18,277 nucleotides of DNA from positions 1 to 18,277 of the forward strand of contig JBQTJJ010000159.1 in NCBI GenBank assembly GCA_052387235.1, given 5' to 3'. A program made the translations under genes and the position numbers. Shown piece after piece: positions 12,188 to 18,277 of the stretch. Under the pieces are notes generated by a model that saw only the letters and a list, made by a program, of their open reading frames with translations, ran no database searches and was not told the origin of the DNA. Numbering within the stretch: the first letter of the stretch is position 1; each line of letters starts with the position of its first letter. The DNA is from JBQTJJ01 sp052387235 (GTDB lineage: Bacteria > Actinomycetota > Acidimicrobiia > Acidimicrobiales > GCA-2861595).

Positions 12188-14449
12188 CTAGGTCCTGGCC
12201 GCCACCCGGCCGTAGAGGGTGGTGCGCTGCTCGAGGGGGCGGCCCAGCGCCTCCACCACGCGGGCGAACGCGTCCTCGTCCATGCACTGGCCGTGGCTGG
12301 CGCCGGCGGCCCGGGAGATGTTCTCGTCCATCAGCGTGCCGCCCAGGTCGTTGACGCCGGCCCGCAGCGCCTGGCTGGCCCCGTCGAGGCCCATCTTCAC
12401 CCACGACACCTGGATGTTGGTGATCCAGGGGTGGTAGGCGATGCGGCCCACGGCGTGCATGAGCAGCGCCTCCCGGAAGGTGGGGCCGGGCCGGCTGCGG
12501 CCCTGGAGGTGGATGGGGGCCGCCATGTGCACGAACGGCAGCGGGACGAACTCGGTGAACCCGCCGGTCTCCTTCTGGAGGTCCCGGGTGCGGACCATGT
12601 GGCGGGCCCAGTGCACCGGCTGCTCCACCGAGCCGAACATGATGGTGACGTTGGAGCGCAGCCCCACGGCGTGGGCCGTGCGGTGGGCCTCCAGCCACTC
12701 CTCGGTGCTGACCTTGTCGGGGCACAGGACGGCCCTCACCTCGTCGTCGAGGATCTCTGCCGCCGTGCCCGGGAGGCTGCGGAGGCCGGCCTCCCGGAGC
12801 CGGACCAGGTACCGGTCGAGCGGCTCGGACAGGCGCCGGGCGCCCTCGGTGACCTCGAGGGCGGTGAAGCCGTGGATGTGGATGGAGGCCGACGCGGCCC
12901 GCACCGCCTCGATGACGTGCACGTAGTAGTCGCCGTCGAAGCTGGGATGGATCCCGCCCTGCAGGCACACCTCGGTGGCGCCCCGGGCCTCGGCCTCGGT
13001 GACCCGCGCCGTGATGTCGTCGAGGGTGAGGAGGTAGGGGGCGCCCCGCAGGTCGAGCGACAGCGGGCCCTTGGAGAAGGCGCAGAACCGGCACTTGTAG
13101 GTGCAGACGTTCGTGTAGTTGATGTTGCGGTTCGCCACCCAGGTCACGGTGTCGCCGACCGTGGCCCGTCGCAGCTCGTCGGCGGCGTCGCACACGGCGG
13201 CCACCTCGGGCCCCCGCGCCGAGAAGAGGTCGGTGATCTCCGCCACCCCCGGCTCCTGCCCGGACAGGACGCCGGCCAGGACCTCGCCCACCCGGCCGCC
13301 TTCGGCCCGCCGGGCGGACCCGAGCAGGTCGGGGGCCGGCGCCGCGGCGCCCGCCGACCACCGGTCCCGGTCGCGCGCCAGCCCGGCCGCGTCGCTGCGC
13401 CGCAGGACGGCGGTCCGCATCGCGGGCGCAAGCCACCGCTGCGGATCGAGGACGAACTCGGGGTGGGCGGTGAGCCGCGGGGCCAGGGCGAACCCCCGCT
13501 CCTCCGTGGCCAGCCGCAGGCGCTCCACCGCCGGCCACGGCCGCTCGGGGTTCACGTGGTCCGGGGTGACGGGTGACACGCCGCCCCAGTCGTCGATGCC
13601 GGCGTCGAGGAGGACGCCGAAGTCGTCGGACAGGTTGGGGGGGGCCTGGACGTGGACGTCGGGGGGCAAGACCAGCCGGGCCACCGCCACCGACCAGAGG
13701 TGCTCGTCGCTCGGGCAGGGCGGGGCGCCGTGCATGGCCGTGCCCGGCTTCGGGACGAAGTTCTGGACGATCACCTCCTGCACGTGCCCGTGGCGGCGGT
13801 GGGAGGCGGCGATGGCCTCCAGCGCCACCAGGCGGTCGCGCCGGCGCTCGCCGATGCCGCACAGGATGCCGGTGGTGAAGGGGATGGCGAGGGCGCCGGC
13901 CGCCTCCAGGGTGGCGAGTCGGCGCTCGGGCGACTTGTCGGGCGCGCCGGCGTGGCATCCGAGGTCCGGGTCGAGCGACTCCAGCATCATCCCCTGCGAG
14001 GCCGACACCTCCCGGAGCCGGGCCAGCTCCTCCCGGTCCAGGGCGCCGGCGTTGGCGTGGGCCAGGAGGCCGGTCTCGTCGCGGACCAGGGCACACATCG
14101 CCACCAGGTAGTCGACGGTCGAGGACCAGCCCCGCTCGGCCAGCCACGCCGCAGCCGCGGGGTAGCGGAACTCGGGCTTCTCGCCCAGCGTGAACAGGGC
14201 CTCCGAGCAGCCGGCGGCGGCCCCGTCACGGGCGATGGCCAGGACCTCCTCGGGTCCGAGGAACGGGGCGTCGAGGCGGGCAGGGGCGGTGGCGAAGGTG
14301 CAGTAGCCGCAGCGGTCACGGCACAGCCGGGTCAGCGGGACGAACACCTTGGGCGACCACGTGATCCGGGTGCCGGTGGCCCGGTCGCGGACGGCCGCCG
14401 CCGCCGACAGCAGCTCGGGCAGCGGCGCTGCCAGCAGGTCCCGACCCAC
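12188..14449 (-). CDS. fbiC: Bifunctional FO synthase (CofG + CofH fusion)
   Basis: This 753-residue radical-SAM enzyme makes FO, the deazaflavin chromophore of coenzyme F420, from tyrosine and 5-amino-6-ribitylamino-uracil. Two radical-SAM cores are visible. The CofG half has C43-x3-C47-x2-C50 (CRDRCGYC) and the CofH half has C449-x3-C453-x2-C456 (CTYKCRFC). Other family blocks: GEKPEFRYP, IVQNFVPKPGTAM, GIDDWGGVSPVTPDHVNPE, VCLQGGIHPSFDGDYY and NIQVSWVKMGLDG. The fused form is typical of Actinobacteria, where F420 serves many redox enzymes. I place the start at GTG 14449, because a TAGGTT -10 box lies exactly 6 bases before it; GTG 14455, two codons upstream, would abut the box. LOG and a small unknown gene follow on the strand. 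Confidence 0.95.
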   Translation of the reverse strand: MGRDLLAAPLPELLSAAAAVRDRATGTRITWSPKVFVPLTRLCRDRCGYCTFATAPARLDAPFLGPEEVLAIARDGAAAGCSEALFTLGEKPEFRYPAAAAWLAERGWSSTVDYLVAMCALVRDETGLLAHANAGALDREELARLREVSASQGMMLESLDPDLGCHAGAPDKSPERRLATLEAAGALAIPFTTGILCGIGERRRDRLVALEAIAASHRRHGHVQEVIVQNFVPKPGTAMHGAPPCPSDEHLWSVAVARLVLPPDVHVQAPPNLSDDFGVLLDAGIDDWGGVSPVTPDHVNPERPWPAVERLRLATEERGFALAPRLTAHPEFVLDPQRWLAPAMRTAVLRRSDAAGLARDRDRWSAGAAAPAPDLLGSARRAEGGRVGEVLAGVLSGQEPGVAEITDLFSARGPEVAAVCDAADELRRATVGDTVTWVANRNINYTNVCTYKCRFCAFSKGPLSLDLRGAPYLLTLDDITARVTEAEARGATEVCLQGGIHPSFDGDYYVHVIEAVRAASASIHIHGFTALEVTEGARRLSEPLDRYLVRLREAGLRSLPGTAAEILDDEVRAVLCPDKVSTEEWLEAHRTAHAVGLRSNVTIMFGSVEQPVHWARHMVRTRDLQKETGGFTEFVPLPFVHMAAPIHLQGRSRPGPTFREALLMHAVGRIAYHPWITNIQVSWVKMGLDGASQALRAGVNDLGGTLMDENISRAAGASHGQCMDEDAFARVVEALGRPLEQRTTLYGRVAART

Positions 14450-14455
14450 GGGCAC

Positions 14456-14461
14456 AACCTA
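14456..14461 (-). promoter_or_regulatory. -10 box of fbiC
   Basis: TAGGTT on the minus strand ends 6 bases before GTG 14449 and touches GTG 14455. By the spacing seen at other starts it selects 14449 as the first codon of a leaderless mRNA. Confidence 0.5.
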
Positions 14462-14503
14462 CGCCGTCGCCGCCCCGTTCCTCGCCACCGCCTCCATCTC
14501 TGG

Positions 14504-14509
14504 CAACGT
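14504..14509 (+). promoter_or_regulatory. Weak -10 box of the DedA-like gene
   Basis: CAACGT keeps A2 and T6 of TANNNT and ends 7 bases before GTG 14517. It overlaps a competing GTG start codon at 14508. Confidence 0.3.
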
Positions 14510-14516
14510 GCAGGGC

Positions 14517-15200
14517 GTGGACCCGGAGGCCGGCCAGGACGAGCCGGCGCGGCGCACGGCGAGATGGCTGGTGCTCGCCCTGGTCGTGATCTTCGCCACC
14601 GCGGCGGTGGGCAACGCCGCCTTCCCGGCCCTGGTCAACGACCACCCCCTCCTGCTGCTCGCCCTCAACGCCACCACCCGTCACCTGGTCGCCACGTCGA
14701 ACTCGGTGGACGTGGTGCCGTACCTGCTGGTGGCCCTCGGGCGCCGGCTGGTCGAGGATCCCTTCCTCTTCCTCCTCGGCCGCCGGTACGGCGACGGGGC
14801 CGTGGAGTGGATGGGCCGGCGGCTCGGCGCCGGCCGCGCCCTCGCGGCGGCGCAGCGCCGCTTCACCCTCTGGGGCGCGCCGCTGGTCTTCTTCTTCCCC
14901 GGGGGCGTCGTCTGTGTGCTGGCCGGCGCCTCGGGCATGCCGGCCTGGCTCTTCCTCCTCCTCAACGTGGCCGGCACGCTCGTGACCATCCTCGTGCTGC
15001 GCTCGGCGGGGGAGCGGATCGAGGGACCGCTCACGTACGTCCTCGACTTCGTGGGCGACAACGTGGTGACCCTCACCCTCCTGTCGGTGGGGGTCACGCT
15101 GCTGCTGGTGGTCCGCCGCCGGCGCCGCAACGGCTCCTCCGACGCCGACGAGCTGTCCCGGCTCGAGTCCCGCCGGCGGGACCGGGATCGCCCGTCCTGA
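14517..15200 (+). CDS. DedA/VTT-like integral membrane protein
   Basis: A 227-residue membrane protein. Hydrophobic segments lie near residues 17-34, 44-50 with 64-74, 118-137, 142-162 and 180-199, followed by a basic, polar tail. The layout resembles the DedA/VTT (SNARE-associated) family: a re-entrant-like loop before DPFLFLLGRRYG, then a long amphipathic stretch and FFFPGGVVCVLAGASGMP. DedA-family proteins flip or scramble lipids such as undecaprenyl phosphate or phosphatidylethanolamine. The arginine usual before and after the proline in that motif is absent (FFFPGG), so activity may differ. The start is uncertain: GTG 14517 fits a weak -10 box, GTG 14508 is possible, and an upstream ATG at 14349 would overlap fbiC. 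The gene is divergent from fbiC. Confidence 0.7.
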   Translation: MDPEAGQDEPARRTARWLVLALVVIFATAAVGNAAFPALVNDHPLLLLALNATTRHLVATSNSVDVVPYLLVALGRRLVEDPFLFLLGRRYGDGAVEWMGRRLGAGRALAAAQRRFTLWGAPLVFFFPGGVVCVLAGASGMPAWLFLLLNVAGTLVTILVLRSAGERIEGPLTYVLDFVGDNVVTLTLLSVGVTLLLVVRRRRRNGSSDADELSRLESRRRDRDRPS

Positions 15201-15225
15201 CGGTCGTGCACCGGCACTGCGAGGC

Positions 15226-15239
15226 CGCGACCGGTCGCG
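15226..15239. promoter_or_regulatory. 14-bp perfect palindrome before the uvrA-like promoter box
   Basis: CGCGACCGGTCGCG is a perfect 14-base palindrome whose last base abuts the TAGCGT -10 box at 15240. A protein bound here would block the -10/-35 spacer, so it looks like a repressor operator (TetR- or MarR-type sites are often like this). No regulator gene lies beside it in the window. Confidence 0.5.
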
Positions 15240-15245
15240 TAGCGT
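15240..15245 (+). promoter_or_regulatory. -10 box of the uvrA-like gene
   Basis: TAGCGT ends 7 bases before ATG 15253, with GTG 15250 only 4 bases away. The spacing selects the ATG as start of a leaderless mRNA. Confidence 0.5.
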
Positions 15246-15252
15246 CCCCGTG

Positions 15253-17643
<2,391 letters not shown>

Positions 17644-17697
17644 GGGACTCGCAGCCCTGACCGGGGACCTCGCTCGGCACCCGCGGCGGTGGCGGGC

Positions 17698-18277
17698 TCA
17701 GGCGATCGGGTTGGTGGCCCGCCGGGTGGGCGGGGTGCGGTGGGTGTCGGCCCGCAGGAGGGCCCGCATGGCGGGCGCGGCCTGGGGCTTGGCGAAGTAG
17801 TAGCCCTGGGCCAGGTCGCAGTTCATGGCGGCCAGGTCGGCGAGCTGCTCGGGCGTCTCCACGCCCTCGGCCACGACGACGAGGTCGAGGGCGTGGGCCA
17901 GGTCGATGAGACCGGTGATCACGGCCCGATCCCGGGGATCGGGGCCGAGGCGCCCGACGAAGGAGCGGTCGATCTTCAGGATCTCGACCGGGAGGAGGTG
18001 GAGGTAGCTGAGGGCCGAGTAGCCGGTGCCGAAGTCGTCGATGGCGATCCGCACCCCCAGGCTGTGGATGCGGCGGATGGTCTCGGTGGCCCCCCGGCTG
18101 TCGTCGACGAGGGCGCTCTCCGTGACCTCGACGCACAGCTGCGACGCGTCGATGCCCGAGGCGGTGAGGGCGTCGTGCACGTGGTCGAGCACGGCCGGGG
18201 ATCGCAGCTGATGGGGCGAGAGGTTCACGGAGATGGTGAACGTCTCGTCCACCAGGCCGTCGGCCATCCACTCCGCC
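17698..18277 (-). CDS. EAL-domain protein (cyclic di-GMP phosphodiesterase), N-terminus beyond the window
   Basis: The C-terminal 192 residues of an EAL domain are visible, reading in from the right edge. Counted from the Met at 18267, conserved catalytic and metal-binding residues are present: N15 (SVNLS), E50 (EVTES), D77-D78 (DDFGTGYS), K98 (LKID), E134 and E137 (AEGVET) and Q154 (QGYYFAKP). The EAL signature itself and any sensory or GGDEF domain lie outside the window. With these residues intact the domain should hydrolyse c-di-GMP to pGpG. The C-terminal tail (RADTHRTPPTRRATNPIA) is short and basic. It is convergent with the uvrA-like gene; 54 bases separate the stops and hold no clear terminator. 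Confidence 0.93.
   Translation of the reverse strand, partial: AEWMADGLVDETFTISVNLSPHQLRSPAVLDHVHDALTASGIDASQLCVEVTESALVDDSRGATETIRRIHSLGVRIAIDDFGTGYSALSYLHLLPVEILKIDRSFVGRLGPDPRDRAVITGLIDLAHALDLVVVAEGVETPEQLADLAAMNCDLAQGYYFAKPQAAPAMRALLRADTHRTPPTRRATNPIA

Noticed and set aside
11141..13576. Plus-strand frame of about 810 codons opposite LOG and fbiC
   Set aside because: Shadow of two clearly coding minus-strand genes; the composition is Gly/His/Val-rich and it crosses two gene boundaries.
14349..14516. N-terminal extension of the DedA-like protein from ATG 14349
   Set aside because: It would overlap the fbiC start region by 100 bases, and the added residues (Ser/Ala/Arg-rich) are not membrane- or DedA-like.
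17644..17697. Terminator between the uvrA-like and EAL genes
   Set aside because: No stable inverted repeat longer than a few bases and no T-tract could be found in these 54 bases.

Overview
The window is about 18.3 kb of very GC-rich DNA. The protein set points to a free-living, aerobic actinobacterium: a DUF3151 protein, a fused FbiC for coenzyme F420, a one-chain PutA and an actinobacterial type LOG protein. Several small conserved-looking proteins and the sequence flavour suggest the class Acidimicrobiia (Iamia-like). That lineage call is inference from recall, not from a search. Genes are tightly packed, no gene-free stretch exceeds about 130 bases, and I see no rRNA, tRNA, CRISPR array, transposase, integrase or toxin-antitoxin pair. 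Most of the region looks like ordinary chromosome.

Layout, left to right. A HIT-family protein runs off the left edge on the minus strand, divergent from a DUF3151 gene. Three plus-strand genes follow: bifunctional proline dehydrogenase/aldehyde dehydrogenase, a PaaI-type thioesterase and an RNase D-like exonuclease. They end stop-to-stop against a minus-strand membrane protein with a zinc finger and a DUF4352-like domain. Upstream of that lies a 74-residue minus-strand gene, then a divergent pair on the plus strand: a 61-residue zinc-ribbon-like protein and a secreted TIM-barrel-like protein with a Thr/Pro/Ala linker. A minus-strand M20 dipeptidase overlaps a downstream cysteine-rich protein; a 68-residue helical protein diverges from it. 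The minus-strand fbiC, LOG-family gene and unknown 168-residue gene follow; the last two are coupled by a GTGA overlap. A divergent DedA-like membrane protein and a UvrA-like ABC ATPase of the drug-resistance type come next. An EAL-domain phosphodiesterase runs off the right edge on the minus strand.

The most consistent signal beyond the genes is promoter architecture. At seven gene starts a TANNNT -10 hexamer lies exactly 6 or 7 bases before the start codon, which is what leaderless mRNAs look like. The rule fixes several start codons (PaaI-like, 74-residue protein, FbiC, UvrA-like). At the HIT/DUF3151 boundary two opposed -10 boxes share one TA step, a compact bidirectional promoter. Inverted repeats sit on the putA start (9-5-9), directly before the -10 box of the uvrA-like gene (14-bp perfect palindrome) and before the zinc-finger membrane protein (8-8-8 next to a 21-codon leaderless upstream ORF). 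A strong composite hairpin follows putA. These are the best leads for regulation.

How the genes work together: putA channels proline to glutamate; fbiC makes the F420 chromophore; the M20 enzyme probably trims peptides. Otherwise the window is a set of small independent transcription units rather than one pathway. I find no convincing new multi-gene system; the small conserved-looking proteins and the upstream ORF are the most likely undescribed items.
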